64,000 bases of DNA, from the NCBI GenBank assembly GCA_025345505.1, contig JANVCC010000018.1, positions 34,062,040 through 34,126,039 on the forward strand. Reading direction: 5' to 3'. Below are positions 1-12,403 of the stretch, piece by piece (position 1 is the first letter of the stretch; each line of letters opens with the position of its first letter). The DNA is from Todiramphus chloris collaris (lineage: Eukaryota > Chordata > Aves > Coraciiformes > Alcedinidae). The position numbers and the translations under genes are program-made. The notes beneath the pieces are model-generated. The model was not told the origin of the DNA, made no database searches, and saw only the letters and a list, made by a program, of their open reading frames with translations.

Positions 1-98
1 GATTAGCAATGGATTAATTTTTCTCTTTAAAATAAGAAAGCCCCCAGAGAGTCAAAAGTGATAGCTTAAAAACAGGATAGCTTAGAAAACAGGGTAAC
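1..98. repeat. Short tandem repeat at LTR insertion site
   Basis: Two adjacent copies of a 16-18 bp unit, each beginning atagctta and ending aacagg, occupy 61-94. A third related copy (tagcttagaaaatgggg) lies directly downstream of the LTR at 680-696. The LTR therefore appears to have landed inside a small pre-existing tandem array. The first 60 bases are AT-rich and unremarkable. Confidence 0.6.
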
Positions 99-678
99 TG
101 TCCTGGTTTCATGTGGGATAGAGATAATTTTCCTTCTTAGCAGCTAGAGTAGTGCCATGTTTTGGATTCACTATGGGAATTTATATAAGAATATTGATAA
201 CATATAGATGTTTTCAGTTGTTGCTAGGAAATCAAGGACTTTTAGACTTCCCATGGTTTGCCAGTGTGCACAAGAAACTGGGAGGGAGCACAGACATGAC
301 AGCTGACGCAAATAGCCAATGGGATATTCCATGTCATAGGACATCATTCTCAGTATATATACTGGGGGCAGCTGGCCCTGAGAAGCTGATTGCTACTCAA
401 ATGTTAGTCAGTGGGTGGTAAGCAATTGCATTGTGCATCACTTGCCTTTCTTGGGGTCTTGGTATCTCTTTTTATTGTGTTGTTACTACTATTATTATTA
501 TTATTTTCATCATATTTATTATTATTACATTTTAGGTTAGTTTAGTTATTGAACTGATCTTACCTCCACCCACAAGTTTTAATTTATTTTTCCAATTCTC
601 CTCCCTATCCTTGGAGGGGGGGAGAAATGCACAAGTGGCTGCATGGTACTTGTTGCTGTCTGGGGTTAAACCACAACA
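99..678 (+). mobile_element. Solo ERV LTR, avian TGTCCTGGTTTC...CCACAACA type
   Basis: This is a complete solo LTR of an endogenous retrovirus. It begins TGTCCTGGTTTC and ends GGGGTTAAACCACAACA, the terminal sequences of a very common bird LTR family. Candidate promoter parts are visible: a CCAAT-like element near 315-319, then a TATATA box around 354-361. An ATT-rich stretch lies at about 485-530. The flanks gtaac (94-98) and gtagc (679-683) form a 5-bp target duplication with one mismatch, which suits an ERVL-like integrase. No gag, pol or env sequence and no second LTR are present, so the internal part was probably lost by LTR-LTR recombination. The 89-residue open frame at 152-421 is an accident of the LTR. 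Family identity is from memory of avian repeats and the subfamily is not assigned. Confidence 0.88.
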
Positions 679-991
679 GTAGCTTAGAAAATGGGGTGTT
701 TCCCATCATTAAGTTAAAGAAAACAGTACAACAAAAATTTTTTTTTGTCCTCTGTTTATACAAAGAGTTTTTAAATCTATAAACTAACTATAGTATATAG
801 AAAAATCTTTGAAGCAACAACAGCAGAAGCAAGGATTTCAACAAAGTCAGCTGCAAACAAAGTTGCAATGTTAAATAATGAATACTGCAGAGTTATTGAA
901 GAAATTACCTTTTTACATGACAACTGTTAAGCCTATTTGTCCCAGTTGGTCCATGTGCCCTGTGGACCTGAAGCTGGCAACACCCTGGATG

Positions 992-1018
992 CTTCCCAAC
1001 CCTTCACTGGTTGGGAAG
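992..1018. other. Perfect inverted repeat (10-bp stem, 7-nt loop)
   Basis: The arms are CTTCCCAACC and GGTTGGGAAG, fully complementary around the loop cttcact. One further G-T wobble pair is possible. It lies in otherwise unremarkable sequence. It could fold in RNA or single-stranded DNA; there is no T-run or pol III box to call it an RNA gene. Confidence 0.7.
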
Positions 1019-1208
1019 TTTTTACAGTGCTTATCTTTATCAAGCATAAAGACTGGATTAGCCACTGCAAAGTAGTTGCACATCAGCCTGTGGAGGAAGA
1101 TCTTGCTTTTCTTGACATCATGTTTCCATGTCCTTCACAAGAAATAACATCCAGGGACAATGTTTCAATTGGTTTCAGGCTACTTCTATCTTTGATTTGT
1201 TTTCCCTT

Positions 1209-1212
<4 letters not shown>

Positions 1213-1244
<32 letters not shown>

Positions 1245-1265
1245 CAAAAAACAAAAAAAAAAAAA
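1213..1265 (+). repeat. (AAAAC)n microsatellite
   Basis: About six AAAAC units are followed by an imperfect A-rich tail. This is likely length-polymorphic and prone to alignment error. Confidence 0.95.
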
Positions 1266-2800
1266 CTGAGGAAAATAGTTGAGTTTCTGTATAAAACATT
1301 ATATAAGCATTGCAAATTGCATTTTAAAGCAAGAAACCAATGGATAAATTGTAATGTTTTTTGAGTATGTATCCTAACAAGCATCAAGAATTTGAAAGCC
1401 TGAACTGAAAAGAATCAAGTTGATAAATTACAGTTGTAAGAAAATGGTCAAATATCCTTTGTTTGACAGTGTCTGGCTGATCAAACCCAGAACACTGCAT
1501 GTGATGAGTAATCTTTATATCTACTGTTTTTTCACCTAAAGAGCACTCATGGCACCCCAGCATTTGAGGACAGTTCCTAGCTTTATTGGCCAATTGTAGG
1601 GGCTTATTAATGAATAGATCGTACCTCCTGAACCTGTTACATCAAATCTGCAGCTTCAAGACTTCAGCAATCTTAGAGGTGATATAAATTTAACTTACCA
1701 AATTTCTGTTAGCCTACACGATCATCTCTGTTGCTTTCTGGCACTGTCTTAGCATTAAAAAACTTACTCTCACAGTTGACTGGACCAGAATAATATATTT
1801 CTCACTTGACCAGTTTCTACATTTCTTACTGGCAGTTTATAGCACTGTGCCTCAGAGGTCATTCTGATGTTTCATGTGCTCCTGGCTAGGTCCTTTAGCC
1901 CAAATGTAATTCTACTGTTTTAAACCTTTACAAATGGTTTTATACTTTCCTATAACACAGGACTTCACCTGTCATATTCTGTGAATGGATGCAAGGATTG
2001 CATTGTCAGGTCCTAGTGTTTTGTTTTGCCAAGAGTAGTAGTCTTAAGAGATGGAATATGCAGAAAGTGTCTCACACCATCAAGGCTGCACACCTGTCCA
2101 GGACAGCTGGATTCCCAGTGACCTGATCAGACCAGTACCTCCAAATCCCTCAGGATGCCCAGAAGTACTCAACAAATGACCACAGTCCAAGTGCCCAGCT
2201 CCATCTAGGAACCCAATGTGTAATGGCTATCCATACAGTGTGCTCACAGTGTGTTTGACATGTTCCTTGTGCCAACAAAGCAGAAGTGCACAAGTTCTGT
2301 AGACCTGCTCCAAAGCCACAGCACGCGGTTACATGGTTGGGGATGTTTCAGTGTTTTTACATAAGTTTCTACTTTTCACATTTGGGAAAGCAGGAGAGAA
2401 AGAAAGAAGGGAGAAAGTAAATAAGAGAGGAAGAAAAAAAAAAAACCAAACATAATTTTGATACTTTTTTACTCACTGCTTAGTGAAAAATAAAATAATA
2501 AAAAATAAATCTAAAATACACTTAAGGACATCTCCATCGATTTATCACAGCCAGCATAATTTAGATTAAATGTTGTAGTTCAAGTTCAAACTGATTGACA
2601 GTTTTGGATCCTTTCCTGAAATTCAGTCTGACCTAATATTTCCCTTGTAGCATGAAGGATGCATTCTAAGATTATTTTAATATATTAGCTCCTGACATTT
2701 AAGAGTCTTCAGGCTCTACTCTCTCTTTTTCTGTCTCTACTACACACTATATTCTGATGAAGACTGAAATGCTTTACTTCAACTCAATCTGATGAAGCTG

Positions 2801-2898
2801 GTATAGAGTATCTGGGTGAAATTTAATTGCCTGTGAAATACAGGAGGTCAGTTTAGATGATCTAATGGTCCCTTCTGGCCTTAAACTATACAATATCT
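2801..2898 (+). mobile_element. Ancient CR1-like repeat tail (plus strand)
   Basis: The segment reads tctgggtgaaat...caggaggtcag...tagatgatct...atggtcccttctggcc, then ttaaactatacaatat. This order matches the 3' tail of an old CR1-like repeat that is abundant in turtles and present as fossils in other sauropsids. It is degenerate, with no open frame and no target duplication that I can see. A second copy in the opposite orientation is at 9755-9829. Placement in the CR1/L3-like group is from recalled consensus and needs a repeat-library search. Confidence 0.7.
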
Positions 2899-3790
2899 GT
2901 TAAACATGCTATTAAAAATGTTGATGTGTCTAGTAATCATGAAAATAACTAGAGCTTTTTAAAATGCCCCTTAATTTAAAGTGTAGCCTTTATCATTTGC
3001 ATACAAGCTCTAATTAGATTTTTTTAATAATGTTTCTAAATGTGGCATAGTGGTTTGGATAACCTAGAGTTTAACAGTTACTTGATAATAAGGCACAGTG
3101 TACTTCTGGTGCCAGAGCTGCTCTGAAAGCATGATAATGTTTCTGTGTCATGTTCTTCAAAGCCTTTCTTGACAAAAAGTGGTTAGAAGATGTGTAAACC
3201 ACAAGAGATGATCTTTTGTGCAGTACATTTTCACACATAGCAATACAGGCTTGGGTCTGGCAGCAAGTCATTCATTGTCATATCCACCTATTAAAACACT
3301 ATGACTGATGAGTGTGAAGACAATGTGTTGTCTCATGGATGAGCTACAGAGAAGCAAAGACACAGAAGTTCATGTGAGGGTTTTTTGCAATAAAGCCCAT
3401 CCTAACCATGCTAAACACCTGGCACATGGAAGAATGGATACTATGAACACAGTCCATATTGTGGGTCAGGAAACCCAGCCAAGCAGGTGCTCCCTCTGTC
3501 TTTGGGCTAAGCAGGGCAACTTTCTAGCCCTGAGGCCAACTGGTGTAGAAGGGCTCAGATCCAAACAACTAAACTCTCTTATCCTCCAAAGCTGAGAGGC
3601 CTCACCTCTTGGAGCTGCATAATGCTCCCCATGTACACAAGCTCAAACATTCTGCCTTGGCATTATCCAGGTGAGCAGCAGCTGTACCACACCAGATTTG
3701 TGCTGAGAACTACATTAAGAAACTAACTACAGGGATGATTGCACTGGCCCATGTCCCTTGCTCTATTTAGTTAAAAAAAAACCCCAAACA

Positions 3791-3810
3791 TTATATATAT
3801 ATATATATAT
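3791..3810. repeat. (TA)n microsatellite
   Basis: About ten TA units, preceded by an A-rich stretch. Confidence 0.95.
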
Positions 3811-6800
3811 CTCAACTCAGGCATTTGACAATTGCCTGCAATTTTAGGTCATTAAACCAGTCTCTAATACCCACTGCCATGCAATAAACAGAGTCAATCA
3901 ATTTATTCCTAATGGCTTTAGTGGATCTCTTTTTTCAACACATACCTGAAAAAACATGCAATATATAATAATTTATCATAGAATTCTTTGCACCGAATTC
4001 TAACCATCAAAAGTAAATTTTTTGCTCATATTGTCTCAACAATCTTTACGACCTGCCTAGATGGCAGCTCCAGACTGGCAGTTTTCTTTTCAAGTGCCCA
4101 AAGTTAGGTGAGATGAATTAGCCTCTCCCTCTCCTTAATTACTTATGTTATCTATATCTAGCCTTTGTAAGATATCACATGATTATTTGCTATATAGGAC
4201 TCCGTGTATGTGATGGGTTGCCCTGAACGCCAAAGTATTATGTTTCTCATTCTTTTAAGGAATAGGAAACTGGAAAAGTGGTCAGTGTAATTTTCACCTT
4301 CCAATCTTTTTTCAGGTTTATATTAGAAATTAAATTTCTTTTCAGTATGAAAATAGACTTTCTTTCTGTATTTCAGAATAGCTGGCTTTCTTTATAACCA
4401 CAGAACGAATATGACTGTAGCCAGTTTTATCAGGCATTCAACCGGTGTGCACTCAGTTTTATGTTGTCATGCTAACACTAAGTGGAGACACCCTTGTGCA
4501 GCAGTCTGTTTGCAAAAGTTACAGCCAGACTCTGTCTGCTGCTTTTTTGCTGAAATAGCTGTGTTAATAAAGCTGCATTTGTGTCTTCAGCATTACATGG
4601 ACCCCTCTGAAACCATATGGGAAAAGATGTCATGTGCAAATTAAGCAAACTGTGATGCAGGTTTAATAGATTTTTTTCTTCACACCAAGTCTGGGATTTC
4701 AGATTTCATCACCCAGATCTTCAGAGAATACCAGAGAGGTCGATAATTTTAGTGCAAATTCATGGGTGCTGAGGCCAATATTACAGTTGATTTAAATAGG
4801 AAAATATGTCACCTTGCTCTCCCTACTCCCAAATTCGGTATTTCCAACATCATGTTTTTGTGCTACTTATTTTTCTTCTTATTGCAGGACCTTAGAAAGG
4901 CTTGCAAATAACCACAGGGAAAGTTCCATAATAAATTTTAATTGACATTTAATTTTAATATGTCAAATTTCACTGCGTGTTCGGTTATGATTATCAGTTA
5001 TTATTATTATATAAATTATTATTCATAACAAGATTTAAAAGTGATCACCATGGAAGGTATCTTTTCGAATCATACCATAAAAAAGCATTTTTAATATAAA
5101 TTTTAATGATTAATTATTATAATGAAGAACAGTCCTTGAAAAAGACATATTTCTCACCATTTAAAATGACTATTACATGCTGTTGTTGATTCACTGGCTG
5201 TTTCCATGAGTTAACTAAACTAATCGTTCTCCCTATAGCAATGTTTCATATTTATTTCATCCAGAGCTTTAATCCAGTTTTCAATATAAACTTGTGTCTG
5301 TTACTGTCTTGTGGGAAAATAAGCTGTTCATATCAATAGAACTGAATATCTTTAAAAAGAAGAATCTTTTATATTCTGATTTAAAATCTGTGAACATGTA
5401 AATCTCCCATTAATCTTTGTATTTCAGTTTTAAACTTTTCTGTTAAAAGAGGAGGCTTAAACTGTATTAAATTAAAAGAAAATTTAAAACAGACAGGAAT
5501 ATCTATCTGCACACTGAATTATAATTTATCATTTCAAAAGTCTATATTTATTTCTGAGAAACTGAGAATTTATTAGTTTTGGTTTTTTTTCATTAGGCAA
5601 TGGTAATATAGGTCTAGATAACATAAAAATAAACATCCTTTGTCTTTTTTTCATTTCCTGGAAATTTATAACAGCTTAAATGCACTACTTTTTTATCCTG
5701 GAAATGGTTTATTGTAGAAATTCCTGAGACAATAACAGACATCGGCAATGTCTGAGTGTGAGCTGAAATACACACCATGACATGTGTGTTCCTGCAACTG
5801 CTTGTATCCATGCATTTGGCACAAGTTTGTGATGCTGTATTAGATGTAGCATAATGGAGGAAGTGTAAGAGTTTTTTTAAATCTAACAAACATAGAAATA
5901 GATTTTAAAGTCATAGGGAAACTGTTGCAAACATTTTCTCACAGCAAATGTGGAATTTGTTTTAAATTCCAGATGTGGGTTTACATTATTTTCTCTTGAG
6001 AAAGTAACCTTTCAAGATCAGCCTTGAAAACATAGTTATGGTTGTCATATCCCAAGCTAAACAACAGGTTTGCTGGCTGTATCACCTTGGAGAGCAAGTT
6101 TTAGTTGTTTATGCAGTGAGAAGTCCCAGTCCTTACATTACTTAGAGAATTCTTTCAAATGAAGATATGCAAGGTTGTAAGGATGTGGACACAACATGAG
6201 TAAAAGTAGGAGCAAAAGATTCCCAACAAGGCAGCAATGAATGAATGAATGAATTATCAAGGAGAGAAATAATGACAATTGGAAAGTCAAGAAATTACCA
6301 AGCAATAAAAAGAATGATAATATGATGAAAACTTCTGGGTTTTTTTTTTTTCCTTTTAGCCTCATGTACATGAAAGCATTGTAATTTTTATCTGCAGCAG
6401 AAAATCTCAAACCAGAAACATATATATATATACACACATGAGTATTGAAAACTGGATATTACTTTTAAAAAAAAATATCTTAAATACTAAAGGGAGAAAA
6501 GCCTCGACAAGTAAATGGTTTGTAAGTACTCACTCATACACTAAAAACAGTCAACACAGGAAAATAACATGAAAGGGTGCATTTTACTTTCAAGCTGGAA
6601 GGGAACAGATTTCCCCCTGTAGAAAAAAAATGTGACATCCTCTTATCCCCAAGCAGTATCTTAATCACTCTCAGAGACTGAGACACCAGAGAGGTTCTGC
6701 CTTGTGGCCCTCACTGTCTTATAAAGACAGTGTGGGAAACTTGAATTTCTCAGTCCTAGATTCTCCATTTGCCAAAATCCCTTCCCTGGACAGAAAAATT

Positions 6801-6840
6801 CTTTTCAAAGCAAGTACTTCCCAAATGTTTCATTCCTGAC

Positions 6841-6950
6841 AAAAACAGACAAGCAAACAAATCAACCAAACAAGCAAACCAAAAAAAAAAAGCCAAACCA
6901 AAACACAAAACCAACCAACCAACCAAACAGAAACTTTAAAAAAAAAATTA
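6841..6950 (+). repeat. CAAA/CCAA-rich low-complexity tract
   Basis: An imperfect mix of CAAA, AACC and poly-A units on the plus strand, including four consecutive CCAA units near 6910-6926, then a poly-A segment. Confidence 0.9.
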
Positions 6951-9754
6951 CCAAAACTCAATTTAATTTATTTTTTAAAAATTGCAACCAGCTCTACCTT
7001 GTGTCTCAGCCACAGGTCTGTTGTTTCTGGTGGGAAATAATAGGCAAATAAAAGAGTCCTCTGGAAGGAATGTCAGAAAGCTAAGGAAAGACAACAGATC
7101 CGACTCACTGATCACTTGTCTGTGGCCTGAAAGTCAAGATTCAACATTTCCTTACCCTCAAGCTCAAGAAAGCTAGTTTGTGGTCCAGAGGACAAATGCA
7201 GTTCTTTTAACCAGACACTTGCAAGACCTCAGATTGTAAGCGGCACTGAAATTACTTGCCCTGTATCTCCTATACATATGGTCGAGAATTTACCACAAAC
7301 TTTTCTTCTACCATAAGGAAAGTTCTCCTTGCACCTCAGACACTGTCTTTAAGTAGCTATCTCATAAGCCATAAAATCTGAGTGAAAAGGTGGCTGCACA
7401 TTTCAAATTAAGCTTCTCCTGTGAAAAATGGACCTTTAAGCAAATAACTGATGAGTGATAAAGGTGTTGTAACTCAACATTAACCATGCTGCAAAGCTCT
7501 GTGTGAATTCTGCTCCCATAGGGCAGCACTTAGAAACACTCTTTTAGCAAATCAGATTTTCAGAGGAGGTAGATGTAATTTTTAAGTAGTATCATCTACC
7601 CTCCACTGACATTCCATTCAAATCAGTATGTGGCCTTTTACGTAAAGTCACTGTTTCACATGTATTTTAGATTGTAGTGACTGTGTGATTTGCTTTGACA
7701 AGTACACTGATGGCTTTGCCATTAGGTAAGGTAGGACACTGACCTTCTCAAAACCATGTGAAAATAAGCTCAGAAGAGAATACATTAACCCTCCTCTAAC
7801 CCACAAGCAGTTCAAGTGTACATTACAGAATAATTCTCCTCTGAAGCTCTTATGAAAGAGCAGCCGCCACAGGGCACTGTATTTTGTATGCTCAGAGAAA
7901 GAGGCAATACAATGGAGGAGACACCAACAGAGTTCACTGCAGAGTAGGCAGCCCCTCAGTTAGATAGCATAGTTACTGCTAAGGTGAATTATTTCAAAAC
8001 ATCCCACTGAAAGTGTTGTCCTAATGTTGTGGGTGGCTCAACGGCTATTTTCAAGGAATCCATTACCTCAAGCCAGCATGTTATGCTAAAGATTGTCCTG
8101 TAAGTCCCAGAGTATACAAAGGGCTGGTAAAAGGCAACTTGTCTGCTCTCTGATGGGGGCTGTTTATGTCTAATTTCATTCCAAATAAAGACCATGAATA
8201 CCATGATTGCATTTCATAAGGGAATATTCTATGGTAAGATTGGAATGGTGGCTGAAAATGAAGAGAGAAACAGTTTTCCCCAAAACCTCCCAGAAATAAG
8301 ATGCAGGTGGTAAGAGGCAATAAATCCCACAGATTCTTCCCTCAGAAATTTGCAATTGAAAAGGAGATCCATGAGAAAATCTAAAAAGGGACAAGAGGAA
8401 GACCAGCACAAGAAGGAGGGAGATGATAATAATATCAAATAGATGTTCATCATAAGTGAAGGCTGTGCATAGTGCTATGTAGTCTGTGAAGATTACTTCA
8501 CTTTGCTTTCATGCTGGTATTGTAAAAGATATGTCAATATTCAATGTTGTCAGGTTCCTTGCACTAAGAAGCTGAATGAAGTTCAGCTTGCTTGATGAAT
8601 TTCTTATGAGTGAGCTACACCAAAATTCAGTGTTGCCTTTTTATTTGCCATTTATTATCACCATTAATTGACAGTTCAGCTCTGTTATGGTCATCTCCTC
8701 GGTCAGTCACTTGAACCTATCATTCCTATGATAGAGCACCTGCCAATCACAGAAGAAAGGGTTCGCTTCGGTCCTACTCTAATTTTAAGCACACCAACAA
8801 AACCTTTATAAGCTCACTAGGAACCTGCCTGCCCAATAGTGAAAGTTTCCACCTGAATTTAATAAAAATAGGCAATGTAGTTCAGATTTTTATGTTTCAT
8901 ATTTTAAGGTACAAAGTGGTGGGTGTTTTTCTTTCCTTTTTAAAGTATGCTGTCTGGTTTATTATCATAAAACAGAGGCAACTGCACAAATTTGAAGAGT
9001 TTTAGAAGCACAGTACATCATTTTGTTGCTGGAAGTGTTCTGGCCAACATGAAGAAAGGTGGGTGGTGCTGGTAGGAAAAAACTAGTAAGGCTTAAATTC
9101 CACAGATCTTGAATATGACCTTTATAAAATAAAAATGCATTTCATTTGAGTGAGTGTGAATTAGACTCCCAAATACTAACATTCTTCAGGGTAACTGCAT
9201 TACTATAATGTAGTTTGCTCTTTCAAAAACAGCGCACACACTGGTCAGTCATAAAGCAACTATTTTATTGAGCTATGTCAAACAGTAAGAGAGGAAAAAG
9301 CCTTACTTTCACATCATATGTTTTGAGATCATTTTCAGATACCTTTTTTCAGCTATCTTAACATTCTTGCAGAAGCTACTATTACCAAACTTCTCACATC
9401 TAAAAGCTGTTAGGTATAAAGTATGCACAGGAGTTCAAAGCTCCCTGTGTCATTTCATCAACCTTGCAGACAGTCTTCACACTCAGAAAATTCTCCAATA
9501 TCTGAGAAGTTTTCTAAGGAAATCAAAACTGGCTAATGTGCTTCTGACTCTTAAGTGCAGAAATATAACATTATTTCTTAGAATCTCAGATTCTCATACC
9601 CTAGTGTCCTAAATGTTCACATGTACATTTCAAAGGAATATAAACTCTAAAAGATACAAACTTTTTTTCAAAAAAAGCAGAGCGGTGGGGATTTTCCCTT
9701 CCCTCTCTATGTCATGATAATTAAACTTTTTAAATAATTTTTGTGTTTCTGAAG

Positions 9755-9829
9755 AGACTGTTGGATCATAAAGTCTGACCTTCTGTATCTCAAATGACAT
9801 TTCACCCAGATACCATCAAACCAAACCCC
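9755..9829 (-). mobile_element. Ancient CR1-like repeat tail (minus strand)
   Basis: Read on the minus strand it gives tatctgggtgaaat...atacagaaggtcagact...atgatcc, the same ordered motifs as the plus-strand copy at 2801-2898 (tatctgggtgaaat...atacaggaggtcag...agatgatct). The two are independently decayed fossils of one family. There is no coding content. Confidence 0.65.
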
Positions 9830-11699
9830 AGAAGATTTAGATGTTTAAACATTATACTCCAGTTTCTTTGACCTTGGATATGTACAGATACCCAAACAAC
9901 TCAGTGCTTCACTTTTGGGGAGTTTGCTCTGACTGTGAGCTCTTGTTACAGTTGTTCCTTATTTCTAGTTCAATTTTGTCTGACTTCCACTTCCAACCTC
10001 TGGTTGCCACTAAGTGTTCCCCTTGTCAGCTTAAAAGGCCATTAACACACAGCTGTTTGATGTTGCTCTTTAACTGCTTTTTCAATAACAGAAGAAGAAT
10101 AAGGAAAAGCTTTTCTTCAAGGTATGGATTACACTTGTGGGTCTTTTTTGGACGATGTCCAATCCTACAATGCTAATATTCTCAGTACATCTCACCAGTA
10201 CACTCAATTCATTCGCAGAAAAATTCCACTGGATTGCCATGGAACTAAAAAAAGTCTTCTGAAGAGTCTATTTTGCTCTCAACCATTAAAGGAGCTCTGA
10301 GTGGTTAGATGAGGTGTCTAATATCAAAAGTAAATGTCTGTGAAATGATTCCTGCATGTTAAAATGTCCAGAGAAGGTCCAGTCCTCTGCAACATCATAT
10401 TAAAGAACAACAGAAATGTTGTGTCTAGGTCAGATAATTTAAGAAAGTTGATTAACAGTTGCTTCATTTTGTAGTATGGGAATTTTTAATTAAATGAAAC
10501 ATCAAGAAAATATGTTGATATTTTCCCATGCTACTTGTGAAATTCTATGTATTTTAGGTTTACTTATAACAGTTTCAGGTTGCTTCAGAACTATTGTATC
10601 AGAAGGAAGTTTTATCTGGAAGTAGTTGAAGGACAATTAGATGTTTACACTGGAAAATCAGTAAATATATTGCATGCTAATGCAGTTACAAATACGGATA
10701 GATAGAGCACTGAATTTTAGAATTTACTTTCTGTGCAATGTTGAGTGAAGCAACTTAAATTTCAGAACAATCATATCAGGCTATTTTGCCAACGTAACAA
10801 GACAACTCTATTTTGGTAATTGAGTTCATGTTAGTTCTGTAATGCACTGTGAAAGGAGTGTAATGTAATGTTCTTTTTAAAATGAAAATATAGATTTGAC
10901 AGTGCAGTTTGCTTGAGGATGTGAATTTGACAGCAAATCCCTTGGCTGTGAGAGGCCTTGCTTGTAATAAGTCACCTCCTGACAACCCCTAAATCACAGG
11001 CTGAAGTGAATATGAATAAATTACATTGAATGCTTCTGTCCTAAAGCTGGGTGTATTTTGCTTTTTCTACCTTCAGTTTCCCTTCATTTTTTAGTTCCTT
11101 TCTCTTCTGTCATCTCTCACTTCTTAAGTTAGTTGGGGTTTTTTTGTTTCTTTGCAGAAAAACCTGCACTTCTGAGAAAGAAGTCATTTTACAGCTATGT
11201 TAGGGTTTTTTCCACCATTTAGGTGTTGGGTGTTTCTCTCCAGAAAGTTTTAAGACATTACTAAGAACACTGACTAATTAAGTTCTAAGTTATTTCATTT
11301 TATTTCACCTCTGGTCACTCCCATCTCTCTCATCTGACTCTTCTTTATCACACGCTTTCTAACACCTCTGGTTATAATCATGTCTCCTACCCATTTCTTT
11401 CGCTGAGTAAGTTTTTCCCCCCCCCCCCCCCTTCAAGTCTTTTTTTTCTTTTGCCTGAGAGGTTGTGTTTTCAGACTCAGCTTAGTGACAGGACTTGAAC
11501 CATGGTCTTAGGTGTTTGACTCTGAAATCCTCTGGGATGAGATGCCTCCTGGCTGGAAGCTAGTTTGGAAAGTTGCAAAACTCTGTTCAGTTGAAATCAC
11601 TCAGAAGAATCAGTGTGAATGACAGAATTATGGTCAAGGGACTGTTGCTCAGGCTTTGGGAGACTGAAGGCACACACCACCATCACTGCAGTAGCATCC
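9830..11699. other. Gene-free stretch: unique DNA
   Basis: No gene recognised. It contains a run of 15 C at 11417-11431, which could be a sequencing slippage site. The 111-codon frame at 9841-10176 lacks any family signature. Confidence 0.45.
11417..11431 (+). repeat. Poly-C homopolymer (15 nt)
   Basis: An uninterrupted run of C between T-rich flanks. True length is uncertain in most sequencing data. Confidence 0.95.
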
Positions 11700-12403
11700 C
11701 CTTCCTTTTCAACCCTGGGTTAAGGCTGCTCTGGCCACTAAATGTATGGCAGATTCTCTCTATTAACTCCTCTCTCTTCCCAAAGTGAAGATAAATGGAA
11801 TAAGGGAGAGAGACTTATGGACTAGAAAATAAGATACATTTAAATATATGCAAACCCCGTATCAAACCAAACCCCCGACAGCAATTATATCACCACTGAT
11901 GCTGTGGAGCAGGCACTGGGGAACTCCGAGACAGGACTCAGCAGCAGATGAGAACCAAATTCAGGAGTTGAATTCTGGTACCGGATTCAGGAATGCACAG
12001 ATTGGGATCGTAGGCAGAATGGCCAGAGTCCTCCTTGGGTGCCGGCACTGAAGAAGAGAGCTTGACTCTCATGATCCCTCAGCTGTATACCGAATATGAC
12101 ATACCTGGGCTGAAATACCTCACTGGTCAGTTTAGGATCACCTGCACTGCCTGCTCCTCACTGCAGGTGCAGCCTTTCACTTTCTGCACCCCCCAATGTG
12201 GCACACAAGATCCAGCAGTGGCCTTGGTCTGCACACCAGTCCTTGGCAGTAACTCTAAACATCATGCATTATCACTGCTAGAAGCAGACACTGCTTGTGA
12301 AAACACACTGCTAACTTCAGAAAATGCAGTTATTTAGAAGAGACTGGCCTGAAAAGTAAAATCACTGAACAGAATTACTTCTGTTCTAACCCAAACCAGG
12401 GCT
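11700..12403 (-). mobile_element. Degenerate solo ERV LTR, family A (minus strand)
   Basis: This aligns by eye over most of its length with the complete LTR at 55494-56293. Shared blocks include gatgctgtggagcag, ggattcaggaa, atccctcag...tata, acacaagatccagcagtg, agaagcagacactg and aaaatcactgaacagaatta. In LTR sense (minus strand) it starts near 12403 with a CCTGGTTTGGG terminus and runs down to an unclear 3' end near 11700. It is more diverged than the 55.5 kb copy, with several indels, and I found no target duplication. The open frames at 11848-12051 and 12035-12337 are in antisense LTR sequence and are not genes. Confidence 0.8.

Larger units (their letters stand above)
679..2800. other. 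Gene-free stretch: AT-rich unique sequence with simple repeats
   Basis: I recognise no gene. It holds a perfect 10-bp hairpin (992-1018), an (AAAAC)n tract (1213-1265) and a purine-rich GAA/GA patch (about 2390-2445). A 110-codon open frame from 937 runs into the AAAAC tract and matches nothing I know. The remainder looks like unique noncoding DNA. Confidence 0.5.
2899..9754. other. Gene-free stretch: unique AT-rich DNA with simple repeats
   Basis: No exon, RNA gene or young transposon is recognised in nearly 7 kb. Contents seen: (TA)n at 3791-3810, (ATGA)n at about 6238-6252, a T run at 6342-6352, a short (TA)n/(CA)n at 6420-6438, and a CAAA/CCAA-rich tract at 6841-6950. The short block near 4209-4232 (gatgggttgccctgaacgcc) weakly resembles an avian LTR start but has no supporting structure. 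All open frames are under 100 codons and unrecognised. Confidence 0.45.

Noticed and set aside
937..1269. 110-codon plus frame beside the hairpin
   Set aside because: It terminates inside an (AAAAC)n tract and has no homology I recognise.
4209..4232. Possible LTR start similar to a bird ERV (gatgggttgccctgaacgcc)
   Set aside because: Too short, with no matching end, polyadenylation signal or target duplication.
11848..12337. Two overlapping plus-strand frames with partial similarity to frames at 55707-56316
   Set aside because: The similarity is because both lie in copies of the same LTR family; they are antisense to the LTR and not conserved coding sequence.
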